The position numbers were made by a program, and so were the translations under genes. A stretch of 64,000 bases of DNA from Sphaerisporangium sp040685555 (GTDB taxonomy: Bacteria > Actinomycetota > Actinomycetes > Streptosporangiales > Streptosporangiaceae): assembly GCF_040685555.1 (NCBI RefSeq), contig NZ_JBFBIK010000026.1:10621-74620 (forward strand). The letters run 5' to 3'. Below are positions 42,806 to 52,822 of the stretch, one piece after another. The stretch's first letter is position 1. Every line of letters starts with the position of its first letter. Under the pieces are notes generated by a model, which saw nothing but the letters and a program-made list of their open reading frames with translations, had not been told where the DNA came from and made no database searches.

Positions 42806-44386
42806 TCACCCGCCGCTCGGCGGGCCGAGGGGGATCGCCACCTCGTCCTCCATCGGGGGCTCGATCTCCTGGGGACGGCAGCCGGTGGCCGCGAAGCAGC
42901 GGATCCGCAGGGTGCCGTCCTGCACCGAGACGTGCAGGAAGCTCTTGAAGAAGGGCGGGGTGTCCCAGTCGGACAGCTCGGAGAACCAGCGGTGGAAGGT
43001 GCGCCCCACCGGCAGGCGGAACGGCATGGGCCGGCCGCCGAGGATCCGGGCCGCCCACTTCATGCGCGTCGTGATCTTCACGGGCTCACCGGGCGCGGTG
43101 GGCTCGGAGCCGTCCGCGCCCGCCGCCCCGGCCGTGCCGTCGCCCGTGCCGACGGGGCGCGGCGGGGTGTTGCCGATGTGCCTGGACATCAGCACGAGGC
43201 CCTGGTCGGGCGTGAGGTAGAGCCACGGCATGCGGAGCCGCGAGCGGTAGAGGTTGCTGTAGAACGACAGCGAGTCACCTCTCAGCGGATAACACTTGAA
43301 GTCGTCCTCGCGCACGCCTCCGACGTCGACGCGGGGGATCGTGTGCGTGGCGTGCATGAACGCCCCGCCGCCGCCGGACACGATGTACTGGATGATCCGG
43401 CCGCCCACCTCGACCGGGTAGCGCTGGTAGTTGTGGGTGTCGCCGCCGATGGCGGCGACGTAGTTGTTCGCCGGGTCCCTGACGATGTCGTCGACCGTGC
43501 CGCCGTCCTCGATCGGGCACGGGTGGTAGTCGTTGCGGTCGTAGATCGGCTTGCCCGTGATCAGCACCTTGGGGCGGGGATCGGCGGACACCCGGCGCAA
43601 CCACGCCCCCTGGTCGCGGTCGATGGTGCCGCGGATGCCGGTGTCGATGCCCACCAGCAGCAGGCCTGGCAGGTCGATCACCCAGTACGGCGCGGGCTGC
43701 GCCGCCCGCTGCTCGGGCCGCGACCGCCTGGCGCGGGCCTGGGCGAGGCGGGGCTCGTCGATCGTCTCGGGCTTGGTCCAGAACAGGCCCCGCACACCCG
43801 CGGGCGACAGCGAGAACCCCTGGCGCTTCACCTCCAGCGCGGGCGCGTCGCAGAAGACGCGCATGAACCCGCCGAGCCCGTCGTACCAGTCGTGGTTGCC
43901 CGGGACGGCGTAGATCGGGGCGGGATAATCCTTGTAGGGGCGGAAGAACTTGTCGTCGTACTCGTTGCCCGAGCCCGTGGGGTAGATGACGTCGCTCGCG
44001 ACGATCGCGAAGGCGGTGCCGGCGCCGATGGTGAGCAGGCCGGGCACCACGGCGTACTGCGAGGCGTCGCCCTCGCCGGTGTCGCCGACGATCAGGAAGC
44101 TGTACTCAGCACCCAGATCAGGCTTTATCCGGAAATCGGGGTCGACGCCTTCGCGGGCCGCCATCCACCGCCGGCGCACCTCGTTGGACGGGTCGCCGAA
44201 GAGCTGGGCGAGGATCTCGTTGCGCGAGCGCAGCAGGGTCTTCACCGTCAGCCAGGAGAAGCTCTCCTCGTTCGGGCGCAGCTTCTGGAACGTGCCCATC
44301 TCCTGGCAGGACCATCCGGCGCCCTCCTCGGACACCCGCGACGAGACCCGCTTCCCACGCGCGGCTGCCCGCTCCACATCGACCAT
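42806..44386 (-). CDS. Calcineurin-like metallophosphoesterase
   Basis: About 526 residues. The metallophosphoesterase motifs are FLIVGDTGEGDA, VPGNHDWYDG and AIGGDTHNYQRY, giving the usual two-metal site. Additional N- and C-terminal regions of about 100 residues are not recognised. No signal peptide, so it is cytoplasmic. The ATG at 44386 is taken as start, though the ribosome site is weak and the frame is open to 44434. Its 3' end abuts the convergent kinase gene. Substrate unknown. Confidence 0.82.
   Translation of the reverse strand: MVDVERAAARGKRVSSRVSEEGAGWSCQEMGTFQKLRPNEESFSWLTVKTLLRSRNEILAQLFGDPSNEVRRRWMAAREGVDPDFRIKPDLGAEYSFLIVGDTGEGDASQYAVVPGLLTIGAGTAFAIVASDVIYPTGSGNEYDDKFFRPYKDYPAPIYAVPGNHDWYDGLGGFMRVFCDAPALEVKRQGFSLSPAGVRGLFWTKPETIDEPRLAQARARRSRPEQRAAQPAPYWVIDLPGLLLVGIDTGIRGTIDRDQGAWLRRVSADPRPKVLITGKPIYDRNDYHPCPIEDGGTVDDIVRDPANNYVAAIGGDTHNYQRYPVEVGGRIIQYIVSGGGGAFMHATHTIPRVDVGGVREDDFKCYPLRGDSLSFYSNLYRSRLRMPWLYLTPDQGLVLMSRHIGNTPPRPVGTGDGTAGAAGADGSEPTAPGEPVKITTRMKWAARILGGRPMPFRLPVGRTFHRWFSELSDWDTPPFFKSFLHVSVQDGTLRIRCFAATGCRPQEIEPPMEDEVAIPLGPPSGG
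42809..42824. terminator. Hairpin at kinase 3' end
   Basis: A perfect stem CCCGCCG/CGGCGGG (42809-42824, two-base loop) begins four bases after the kinase stop and lies within the last codons of the convergent phosphoesterase gene. It could end the kinase transcript. No U-tract. Confidence 0.35.
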
Positions 44387-44480
44387 GACCCTATCTTTGC
44401 CACGATCTTGATGGATCGCACGCCGACTCACCAATCGGGTCTCCCGGACGTTTCACTCCCCCGCCGCCCAGACCACGCGA

Positions 44481-46106
44481 TCAGGGGATCAGGACGCCCG
44501 GATTGAGGATGCCGGCCGGGTCGAGGCGCTCCTTGACCGCGCGAAGGATCTCGACCCCGAGCTCGCCGATCTCGGCGGCGTAGGCCGTCTTGTGGTCCCT
44601 GCCGACGCCGTGGTGGTGCGAGATCGTGCCGCCCGCCAGCCCGATGGCCTCGTTGACCGCCCGCTTGGCGGTGTCCCACTGCCCGAGGGGGTCCGCGGTC
44701 TGGGAGGCCACCACGGTGAAGTACAGCGACGCGCCCGTCCCGTACACGTGCGACAGGTGGCACATCACCAGCGGCGGGCCGCCCGGCCCGGACAGGTCCG
44801 CGGGCGCGAGGGCCACGCTGAGCACCAGCCGCACGGCGTCGTAGAGCCTCGGGATGCCCGACCAGAAGCAGGCCGTCTCCAGCGTCTCCACGGTCGCCCC
44901 CGCGGACAGCAGCGCGTCGCGGAGGTACGGGGCGCTGAAGCGGCCGTGGGACCACGCCTCGCCGGGCTCGGGGCCGAGGTAGACGCCGCCCAGCCCCGAC
45001 AGGGTCTCGGCGGTGCGCTCGCGCCGGTAGGCGACGTCGCCGGCCTCGCCCTCGTACCCGACGACGGCGAGACATCCGGCGTCGGGCCGGACCCCGCCGA
45101 TCTCCCCCGGCTTGGCGAGGCCCACCATGGTCTCGGTCTCGTCGGACAGGCGCAGCACCGTCGGGAGCGGCCCCTCCTGCGCCACGCGCCGCAGCGCCGC
45201 CGTCCCGGCACTGAACGACCCGAAGCGCCAGCCCTCGTACACCTTCTCGGCCGGCGCCCGCCGCACCCGCAGCCGCATCGAGGTGACGACGCCGAAGGCA
45301 CCCTCCGAGCCGAGGACGAGCTGCCGCAGATCCGGCCCCGCGGCGGACTTCGGCGCGCGGCCGGACTCCAGCGTGCCGCTCGGGGTGGCCACGGTCACGC
45401 CCACCACCATGTCGTCGAAGCGGCCGAACCCTGCCGACGCCTGGCCGCTCGACCGCGCCGCCGCGAAGCCACCCAGGGTGGCGTACTCGTAGGACTGGGG
45501 GAAGTGCCCGAGGGTCAGCCCGTGCCTGGCGAGGAGCTGCTCGGCCTGCGGGGCGCGCAGGCCGGCCTCCAGCTCGGCGACCATGGACTCGGTGTCCACC
45601 GAGATGAGCCGGTTGAGCCGGGCCATGTCGAGGGCGACCACGCCGGCGAAGCCCTGCCGGGAGGCCACGAGGCCGCCGACGACCGAGGTGCCGCCTCCGA
45701 AGGGCACGACCGCGACCCGGTGGTGGGCGCAGATGCGGAGCACCTCGAGCACCTCGTCGTGCGAGCCGGGCAGCAGCACCGCGTCCGGGGCGTCGGAGCC
45801 GTCGCCGTCGCGCATGCGCAGCAGGTCGGGCGTGGACTTCCCCCGGGTGTGGCGGATCCTGGCGTCGTCGTCGACGCGGACGTGCTCCCCGCCGACGGCC
45901 CTGCGGAGATCGGCCAGGATCAGCGGGGACAGGGCGGCGGCGCGCAGCCTGACCTCTCCGAAGCTCGCGGCGGGCCGCGCGGGCTCGCGCACGCCGAGCA
46001 GCTCGCGCAGCAGCTTGCGGACGGATTCGGGCAGCTCGGCGGCCTTGGCGGGATCGCCCCAGCCCGACCAGAGCATCGGTTCCGCGGCGGTGTCGGGAGT
46101 TTCCAC
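44481..46106 (-). CDS. AGPS-like FAD-binding oxidase
   Basis: A 541-residue VAO/PCMH flavoprotein related to alkyldihydroxyacetonephosphate synthase. The FAD-binding loop is VVPFGGGTSVVGGL, followed by the family block HFPQSYEYATLGGFAAARSS, and the C-terminal catalytic region SHHHGVGRDHKTAY. AGPS makes ether-lipid precursors, but actinobacterial homologues such as Rv2251 have no proven reaction. It is divergent from glpD, as the M. tuberculosis relative is also near glpD1, which suggests glycerolipid metabolism. Confidence 0.85.
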   Translation of the reverse strand: METPDTAAEPMLWSGWGDPAKAAELPESVRKLLRELLGVREPARPAASFGEVRLRAAALSPLILADLRRAVGGEHVRVDDDARIRHTRGKSTPDLLRMRDGDGSDAPDAVLLPGSHDEVLEVLRICAHHRVAVVPFGGGTSVVGGLVASRQGFAGVVALDMARLNRLISVDTESMVAELEAGLRAPQAEQLLARHGLTLGHFPQSYEYATLGGFAAARSSGQASAGFGRFDDMVVGVTVATPSGTLESGRAPKSAAGPDLRQLVLGSEGAFGVVTSMRLRVRRAPAEKVYEGWRFGSFSAGTAALRRVAQEGPLPTVLRLSDETETMVGLAKPGEIGGVRPDAGCLAVVGYEGEAGDVAYRRERTAETLSGLGGVYLGPEPGEAWSHGRFSAPYLRDALLSAGATVETLETACFWSGIPRLYDAVRLVLSVALAPADLSGPGGPPLVMCHLSHVYGTGASLYFTVVASQTADPLGQWDTAKRAVNEAIGLAGGTISHHHGVGRDHKTAYAAEIGELGVEILRAVKERLDPAGILNPGVLIP

Positions 46107-46173
46107 GCCCTACACTGTGACACGCCCGGCTGTGGTACCCCTTCCGGGTGCCCCCTGAAGAGGTGCCAGGACC

Positions 46174-47706
46174 ATGAGCCACACCCCCGCGCCGCCGCCG
46201 GCCGAGCCTTCAAGGTCCTCGCTCAACGCCTCACGGCGTGCCCGCGAGCTGGCCGAGGTCCGTGAGACGGTCGTGGACCTGCTGGTGGTCGGGCTGGGCG
46301 CGACGGGGGCGGGGGTGGCGCTCGACGCCGCCTCCCGTGGCCTGTCGGTCGCGGCGATCGACGCCCACGACCTGGCGTTCGGCACATCGCGGTGGAGCTC
46401 CAAGATGATCCACGGCGGGCTGCGCTACCTCGCCAAGGGCCAGGTGGGGGTGGCCAGGGAGAGCGCGGTCGAGCGCGGGGTGCTGCTGCGCCACACGGCT
46501 CCCCACCTGGTACGTGCCCAGCCGTACCTCCTGCCACTGACCTCTGGGGTGTCCAGAGCCCAGGCCGAGGTCGTGATGGCGGGCTACCGGCTCGGCGACC
46601 TGCTCAGGGCGTCGGCGGGAACCCCGCGCCGCCTGCTCCCCGGCCCGTCCCGCGTGACGGTCTCACGGGCCCGCGCCGCCGTGCCGGCCCTGCGCACGTA
46701 CGGGCTGCGCGGCGCGCTGGTCTCCTTCGACGGGCGGGTCGTCGACGACGCCCGGCTGGTGGTCGCTATCGCGAGGACGGCCGCGGCGCACGGCGCCCGG
46801 GTGCTCACCCGGTGCCGCGCCCTGGCCCTGTCCGGCGACGGCGCCGAGGTCCGCGACGAGCTGGGCGGTGAGGCCTTCACGATCCGCGCCCGCAGAGTGA
46901 TCAACGCGACCGGCGTGTGGGCGGGGCGGCTGACCGATTCGGTGTCCATGCGGCCCTCCAGGGGCACCCACCTCGTCCTGCGTCCTGGCACCCTCGGCGA
47001 GCCCCGCGCGAGCCTGCACGTGCCGATCCCGGGCGAGGGGGCGAGGTTCGTCCTGGTGCTCCCCCAGCCCGACGGGCGCGTCTACGTGGGCCTCACCGAC
47101 GAGCCGGTGGACGGCCCGATCCCCGACGTGCCCGAGGCTCCCGAGACCGACATCGCGTTCCTCCTGGAGGTTCTCAACTCGGTTCTGGAGGTTCCCCTCG
47201 CCCGCGGCGACGTGGCGGGCGCCTACGCGGGCCTCAGGCCGCTGCTGACCGGCGACGGGCGCACGGCCGACCTCTCCCGCAGGCATGCGGTCGTCCGGGC
47301 CCCTGACGGCGTCGTGACGATCGTGGGCGGAAAACTGACCACCTACCGCAGGATGGCCGAGGACGCCGTCGACGCGGCGTTCCCGGACGCTCCCCGAAGC
47401 CGTACGGCCCGCCTGCCCCTCGTGGGCGCGGCCATGCCCTCGCCGGACGGCGTCCCTCAGCGCCTCGCCGAGCGGTACGGCTCGGAGGCGGCGGCCGTCC
47501 ATGCCCTCGCGGAGCGTGATCCGGAGCTGGCGGAGACGCTGCCGCTGGGGGTCACCGTGGCCGAGCTGGTGTGGGCGGTGCTGCACGAGGGCGCGCTGGA
47601 CGCGGGCGACCTGCTCGACCGCCGCACCCGCATCGGCCTGGTGCCCGAGGACCGCGCGGCGGCCCTTCCCGCGGCGGAGCGGGCGCTGCGCGACCACGCC
47701 CTTTAG
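46174..47706 (+). CDS. glpD: Glycerol-3-phosphate dehydrogenase, FAD-dependent
   Basis: A 510-residue GlpD-family membrane-associated enzyme that oxidises glycerol-3-phosphate to dihydroxyacetone phosphate and feeds electrons to quinone. The dinucleotide fold is LLVVGLGATGAGVALDAASR, followed by the substrate-loop KMIHGGLRYLAKG, and TIVGGKLTTYRRMAEDAVD near the C-terminus. ATG at 46174 follows AGAGGTGCCAGGACC. It is divergent from the AGPS-like gene with a 67-base spacer. Confidence 0.93.
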   Translation: MSHTPAPPPAEPSRSSLNASRRARELAEVRETVVDLLVVGLGATGAGVALDAASRGLSVAAIDAHDLAFGTSRWSSKMIHGGLRYLAKGQVGVARESAVERGVLLRHTAPHLVRAQPYLLPLTSGVSRAQAEVVMAGYRLGDLLRASAGTPRRLLPGPSRVTVSRARAAVPALRTYGLRGALVSFDGRVVDDARLVVAIARTAAAHGARVLTRCRALALSGDGAEVRDELGGEAFTIRARRVINATGVWAGRLTDSVSMRPSRGTHLVLRPGTLGEPRASLHVPIPGEGARFVLVLPQPDGRVYVGLTDEPVDGPIPDVPEAPETDIAFLLEVLNSVLEVPLARGDVAGAYAGLRPLLTGDGRTADLSRRHAVVRAPDGVVTIVGGKLTTYRRMAEDAVDAAFPDAPRSRTARLPLVGAAMPSPDGVPQRLAERYGSEAAAVHALAERDPELAETLPLGVTVAELVWAVLHEGALDAGDLLDRRTRIGLVPEDRAAALPAAERALRDHAL

Positions 47707-47839
47707 CTCCCGGACGGCACTCTCGGCAACCTGCCCGGTGAGACCGGTTCGTGAGTTATGTCACATGAGGCGCGCGCGTAGGGGTGGGAATTGAGGACAC
47801 CCCAGAAACCTGTGCTCCGACACGTATGGCCCCTATCCA

Positions 47840-47858
47840 TTAGGTTAGTCTTACCTAA
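47840..47858. promoter_or_regulatory. IdeR/DtxR iron box
   Basis: The 19-bp palindrome TTAGGTTAGTCTTACCTAA matches 17 of 19 positions of the IdeR/DtxR consensus (TTAGGTTAGGCTAACCTAA). It lies 19 bases upstream of the GTG of the sucrase/ferredoxin-like gene, where Fe-loaded IdeR would block transcription. Expression should therefore rise under iron limitation. Confidence 0.88.
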
Positions 47859-47876
47859 GTCTGTCGGGAGGATCGT

Positions 47877-48788
47877 GTGACCAGAGACCGGACACGGGGG
47901 TGCGAACACCCGGCCGGATGCCATACAGGCGAGGTGCCGGCGCTTGCGAGCGCGACCGTCGGCGCCCGGTTGTGGCTGCTCATCGAGCATGCCGGGCCTT
48001 GGGCGTCCCACCTGTCGGAGTGTGAGCTCCCCGCCGGGATCCACGCGCTGATCGAACGCGCCACCAAGCTGGGGATCAGGCCCCAGCTCATCAGGCGGCC
48101 GCTTCACCGCCGCTCGGCGCAGGGGCCGGTCAGGGTCATGGTGGCCGACACCACGGCAGAACTCCCCTGGATCGCGGAGGGGTTCTTCAAGAACCCCGGA
48201 GATCTTGACCTGGGATCTCTTGTGCGCGGAGTGGTTCCGGAGTCCTGCATACTGGTGAAGGAGCCGGTGTTCCTGGTCTGCACGCATGCCAGGCGCAACG
48301 CGTGTTGTGCCCGCATTGGCCTTCCCATCGCGCGGGTTTTGGGTGAGAGCCTGCCGGGAAGAGTGTGGGAAACCACTCATGTGGGCGGCGATCGGTACGC
48401 CGCTAACCTTGTGTGCTTGCCACACGGGCTTTACTACGGCAGCATGTCTCAGGCTGCCGCGATCGCGGCGGCAAACGCGTACCGGCACGGTGAGATCGTT
48501 CTCGACCGTTTCCGGGGGCGCGCAGGTATCCCTGAGCCATCGCAGGCCGCCGAGCATTTCGTCCGGGCACACACGGGCGAGCTCTCGGTAGGCGGAGTGG
48601 CCGTGGAATCCACCAGGCTGGACGGTGACGTCACCGAGGCGATTGTGCGCCACGGGGACGTCCGGTTCCGGGTTGTGGTCGAGCGGACGATGTTCGCGCC
48701 ATGCGGTATGGCGTGCGCCGACACGATCATGACCTACAGGCTGGCCGAGCTGGAGCATCTCCAGTGCGGCACGCCCGTTCTGACCTGA
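47877..48788 (+). CDS. Sucrase/ferredoxin-like protein (thioredoxin-like [2Fe-2S] family)
   Basis: A 303-residue protein of the sucrase/ferredoxin-like family. The cluster-binding block is FLVCTHARRNACCARIGLP, with HVGGDRYAANLVCLPHGLYY following. Further cysteines near both ends (CEHPAGC, FAPCGMACA) could bind metal. GTG at 47877 has GGGAGG five bases upstream. The iron box in front suggests a role in iron acquisition, for example reduction of ferric siderophores, but that is inference; the family has no settled biochemical role. Confidence 0.82.
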   Translation: MTRDRTRGCEHPAGCHTGEVPALASATVGARLWLLIEHAGPWASHLSECELPAGIHALIERATKLGIRPQLIRRPLHRRSAQGPVRVMVADTTAELPWIAEGFFKNPGDLDLGSLVRGVVPESCILVKEPVFLVCTHARRNACCARIGLPIARVLGESLPGRVWETTHVGGDRYAANLVCLPHGLYYGSMSQAAAIAAANAYRHGEIVLDRFRGRAGIPEPSQAAEHFVRAHTGELSVGGVAVESTRLDGDVTEAIVRHGDVRFRVVVERTMFAPCGMACADTIMTYRLAELEHLQCGTPVLT

Positions 48789-48901
48789 GGCTCCTGTCGG
48801 AGCCGGGAACACCACGGACTATCACGGCGTTGGAATCAGGGACGCCATATGCGTCCAATGCGGCACAAACACGAAATACCTCTCACCTAAGGTGGTTTCT
48901 C

Positions 48902-49213
48902 ATGTCTCAGGTACGTCGGCAGATCGCCCGCCCGCGCCCCAGCTGGGGTTGGCAGGATGACGCCGCGTGCCGGGGAGAGGACCTTGTGCTGTTCTTCGGT
49001 CCCGACGGCGAGCGTCAGCCGGAGCGCGACATTCGCGAGCGCAAGGCCAAGGCCATCTGCGCCCAGTGCCCTGTCCGTGCCGAGTGCCTCGACTACGCCC
49101 TCTCACGTCCGGAGAAGTACGGCACGTGGGGCGGGCTCAACGAGGACGAGCGCGCGTCCGAGCGCCGTCGGCGCATGCGGCGTGCCGCGAGCGCCGGCAT
49201 CAGCGCTGCCTGA
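48902..49213 (+). CDS. WhiB-family [4Fe-4S] regulator
   Basis: A 103-residue WhiB-like protein. The four cluster cysteines are in DDAACRGEDL and AICAQCPVRAECLDYAL, followed by the GTWGG turn and a basic C-terminal helix (SERRRRMRRAASAG) that contacts DNA or the sigma factor. ATG at 48902 follows AAGGTGG. An imperfect palindrome CACCTAAGGTG overlaps the ribosome site. Which WhiB subclass it belongs to was not determined. Confidence 0.92.
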   Translation: MSQVRRQIARPRPSWGWQDDAACRGEDLVLFFGPDGERQPERDIRERKAKAICAQCPVRAECLDYALSRPEKYGTWGGLNEDERASERRRRMRRAASAGISAA

Positions 49214-49236
49214 ACCTCCACCGGCATGTTCCCCCG

Positions 49237-49294
49237 TGATCATGCGGCTTTTCCGCTCCTGTACGCCTCCAGGGCCGTAATTGCCGCATGATCA
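49237..49294. terminator. Long inverted repeat between whiB and phosphoribosyltransferase gene
   Basis: TGATCATGCGGC (49237-49248) is the exact complement of GCCGCATGATCA (49283-49294), enclosing a 34-base loop. The right arm also forms the perfect 12-bp palindrome GCATGATCATGC (49286-49297). It sits between convergent genes and is likely a bidirectional transcription terminator or an extragenic palindromic element. Confidence 0.55.
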
Positions 49295-49366
49295 TGCGGG
49301 TGTCATTCCCGTCCAGGGCGGCACCCACACCTTCCCCCCATCCCCTACGCAGGCGAACCCTCTCGT

Positions 49367-50023
49367 TCACCGCCCTTGCCGCAGCAGGTGGAGAACGTCC
49401 GCGTCCGTCAGCTGGTCGAACCGCACGTACCACTGGCCGACAGCGTAGAACCCGGGCGGGGTGGCGATCACGACCACCTCGTCCGCCTCGTCTCTGAGCT
49501 CCGCGACCGTCCTCGGCGACCCCACCGGCACGGCCAGCACCAGCCTCCGTGGCCTGGACGCCCGCACGGCGCGCAGCGCCGCGCGAGCCGTCGCCCCCGT
49601 CGCGAGCCCGTCGTCCACCACGACGACATCCCGCCCCATCAGCCGGGGAAGCATGCGCTCCCCCCGGTAGGCGGCGACCCTTCTCGCGAGCTCGCGCCTC
49701 TCCTGCTCGACGACCGTCGCGACGTCCTCCGTACTGAGCCCGAGGTGGGCCAGGAACGGGACGTCGAGCACCGGCTCCCCGCCCTCGGCGATCGCGCCCA
49801 CCCCGAGCTCGGGCTGCTCGGGGTGGCCGATCTTCCGGGTCACGAGGACGTCCAGCGGCGCGTCCAGCCGTTCGGCGACCGGTGCCGCCACCGCCACGCC
49901 CCCGCGTGGCAGAGCGAGTATCACCGGATCGGCGAGGCCGAGGTCCGCCAGTATCTCGGCGAGCAGGGCGCCCGCCTCCGCCCTGTCGGCGAAGAGCAGG
50001 GACACCCGCCGACTAGCGCCCAT
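49367..50023 (-). CDS. Phosphoribosyltransferase-family protein
   Basis: A 218-residue type I phosphoribosyltransferase fold. The PRPP motif is VVVVDDGLATGATARAAL, and the N-terminus has the usual LALPRGGVAVAAPVA loop and TRKIGHPEQPELGVGAI. Substrate base is unknown; this subgroup occurs widely in actinomycetes, often near stress genes. ATG at 50023 follows GAAGGGGGC; the frame extends seven codons further upstream to a GTG. Confidence 0.82.
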   Translation of the reverse strand: MGASRRVSLLFADRAEAGALLAEILADLGLADPVILALPRGGVAVAAPVAERLDAPLDVLVTRKIGHPEQPELGVGAIAEGGEPVLDVPFLAHLGLSTEDVATVVEQERRELARRVAAYRGERMLPRLMGRDVVVVDDGLATGATARAALRAVRASRPRRLVLAVPVGSPRTVAELRDEADEVVVIATPPGFYAVGQWYVRFDQLTDADVLHLLRQGR

Positions 50024-50059
50024 GCCCCCTTCGTACCCTTCCACCCATACCGCAAGCGG

Positions 50060-51187
50060 TCAGGGACGGCCCTGGTTGCGCACGGACTTGTGGATGATCT
50101 TCCACTTGCGGGTCTCCTCGGCGCGCAGCCGGGCGTCGCCGCGCCTCGCCATCCACGCCGCCTCGCGCTGGAGCTTGCGCCAGCTCGAAAGGCGGCGTTC
50201 CGGCAGCTCGCCCGACTCCAGGGCCTCGAGAACGGCACATCCGGGCTCGCTCTCATGAGCGCAGTTGTCGAACCGGCATCCCTGGGCCAGCTCCTCGATG
50301 TCGGAGAACACCAGGTCGACGCCCTGGCTCATCTCGTACATCCCCACCCGGCGGATGCCCGGTGTGTCGATCACCAGGCCGCCGCCGTTCAGCGCGATCA
50401 GCTCGCGGTGCACGGTGGTGTGACGTCCCCGCCCGTCGGCCGCGCGCACCTGCTGGGTCTCCATCACCGCCTCGCCGGCCAGCGCGTTGACCAGCGTCGA
50501 CTTGCCCGCGCCCGAGGCCCCGAGTATCACTGCGGTGCGCGAGCCTTCGAGGTGGCTCCGCACCACGTCGACGCCCTCCCCGGTGACCGAGCAGACGGCG
50601 TGGAGGTCGACGCCCGGCGCGACCGCCGCCACGTCTTCGAGGAGCCCCGGGAGGTGCTGCCCGACGAGATCGGACTTGGTGATCAGCACGACCGGCCGGG
50701 CTCCGCTCTCCCACGCCAGGGCGAGCAGCCGCTCCACGCGGCCGAGATCGGCGAAGTCGCCGGCGTGCATGGCGGGCTCGGCGACGAAGACCACGTCGAC
50801 GTTCGCGGCCAGCACCTGCCCCCGCGAGTCGCCGGACAGGCCGCCACGCGAGTCGCGGCTGACACCCCCGCGCACGAAGGCGGTCCTTCTCGGGAGGATC
50901 GCGTCGAGCTCGTAGCGGCCCTCGGCGAGCCTGGTGAGCGCGGCCCAGTCGCCCACGCAGGGCAGGGCCACGGGGTCGTCCGCCGTCGCCCGCCGCAACC
51001 GGGCGGCGTACTGGGCGGTGTGGTGGCCTTCGGTGGTGATGACGTCGGCGGCGCCGCGATCGACGCGGGCCACGCGGGCGGGGACGGCTCCGCCCGGAAG
51101 ATCGGCGGCGAGGGAGTCGTCCCAGCCGAGAGAGAAAAGATCATGACCGAGAGTGGTCAACTCAGGCACCCTTCGAGAACCGGGCAC
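50060..51187 (-). CDS. rsgA: Ribosome small-subunit GTPase RsgA
   Basis: A 375-residue circularly permuted GTPase. Motif order is G4 LITKSD, then G1 LGASGAGKSTLVNAL, then G3 VIDTPGIRRVG. The C-terminal zinc site is GCRFDNCAHESEPGC. It helps late maturation of the 30S subunit. Start is not certain: GTG at 51187 has GAAG eight bases upstream, while a GTG six codons later (51169) lacks spacing. The N-terminal OB fold is present but divergent. Confidence 0.92.
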   Translation of the reverse strand: MPGSRRVPELTTLGHDLFSLGWDDSLAADLPGGAVPARVARVDRGAADVITTEGHHTAQYAARLRRATADDPVALPCVGDWAALTRLAEGRYELDAILPRRTAFVRGGVSRDSRGGLSGDSRGQVLAANVDVVFVAEPAMHAGDFADLGRVERLLALAWESGARPVVLITKSDLVGQHLPGLLEDVAAVAPGVDLHAVCSVTGEGVDVVRSHLEGSRTAVILGASGAGKSTLVNALAGEAVMETQQVRAADGRGRHTTVHRELIALNGGGLVIDTPGIRRVGMYEMSQGVDLVFSDIEELAQGCRFDNCAHESEPGCAVLEALESGELPERRLSSWRKLQREAAWMARRGDARLRAEETRKWKIIHKSVRNQGRP

Positions 51188-51467
51188 CTGGCGGCTTCAG
51201 CGCGTGAGTGGCACCCGGGAGGAAATGGACATGGGCATCCTCCGAACGACCCGCATCTTCCTCACCTCCCGCTCGATCACGGCCGCATCCCTCAGAAGCG
51301 GCGAAGCCGGGCCCACTTTATCGCGGGCCCGGCCATCGTCGGCAACACATTTTCGTGGGCCCGACTCGGGCCCCGCCTTTCCCGTGGCGCCGGCCTCGGC
51401 GCCCCGCACCGCCGGTCAGCCCCGGCCGGGCGTCACGGAACCCGACGCCCGGCCACGGGGCTCCCGG
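51188..51467. other. Intergenic region with several strong hairpins
   Basis: A 280-base gap. Two perfect dyads precede the glyA terminator: CCGGGCCC (51307-51314) with GGGCCCGG (51325-51332), and GGGCCCGA with TCGGGCCC (51357-51373). A good ribosome site GGGAGG precedes ATG near 51224, but the open frame runs antisense through glyA and looks spurious. The promoter of rsgA should be at the left end. Confidence 0.5.
51425..51455 (-). terminator. glyA terminator hairpin
   Basis: A perfect 11-bp stem GGCCGGGCGTC (51425-51435) / GACGCCCGGCC (51445-51455) with a nine-base loop, flanked by CCCC and GGGG that may extend it. It lies 13 bases after the glyA stop codon. No U-tract, as is usual in high-GC actinomycetes. 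Confidence 0.7.
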
Positions 51468-52721
<1,254 letters not shown>

Positions 52722-52747
52722 GGCCCTACCCTTCGTTGGCATCTGGC

Positions 52748-52822
52748 GAAGACCCAGGCGCTCGGCCTCCGACCCTTTCGCTCCCTGGTGGTGCCCCACC
52801 CAGACACGCCGGTCACGTCGCG
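52748..52822 (-). ncRNA. ZTP (pfl-type) riboswitch upstream of glyA
   Basis: Read on the minus strand, the 75 bases before glyA contain the conserved blocks of the ZTP/ZMP riboswitch in order: CGTGACCGGCG, then a GGTG/CACC stem, then ACCAGGGAGCGA, then GCCGAGCGCCTGGG. ZTP riboswitches often precede glyA and purine or folate genes in actinobacteria. CTTCG (52747-52751, plus-strand CGAAG) can pair with CGAAG overlapping the ribosome site at 52731-52735, so control may be translational. The element begins next to the stop codon of the upstream YihY gene. Confidence 0.85.

Noticed and set aside
51224..51467. ATG with good GGGAGG site downstream of rsgA start
   Set aside because: The frame continues antisense through glyA with low-complexity sequence; no protein features. 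A short leader peptide cannot be excluded but there is no support.
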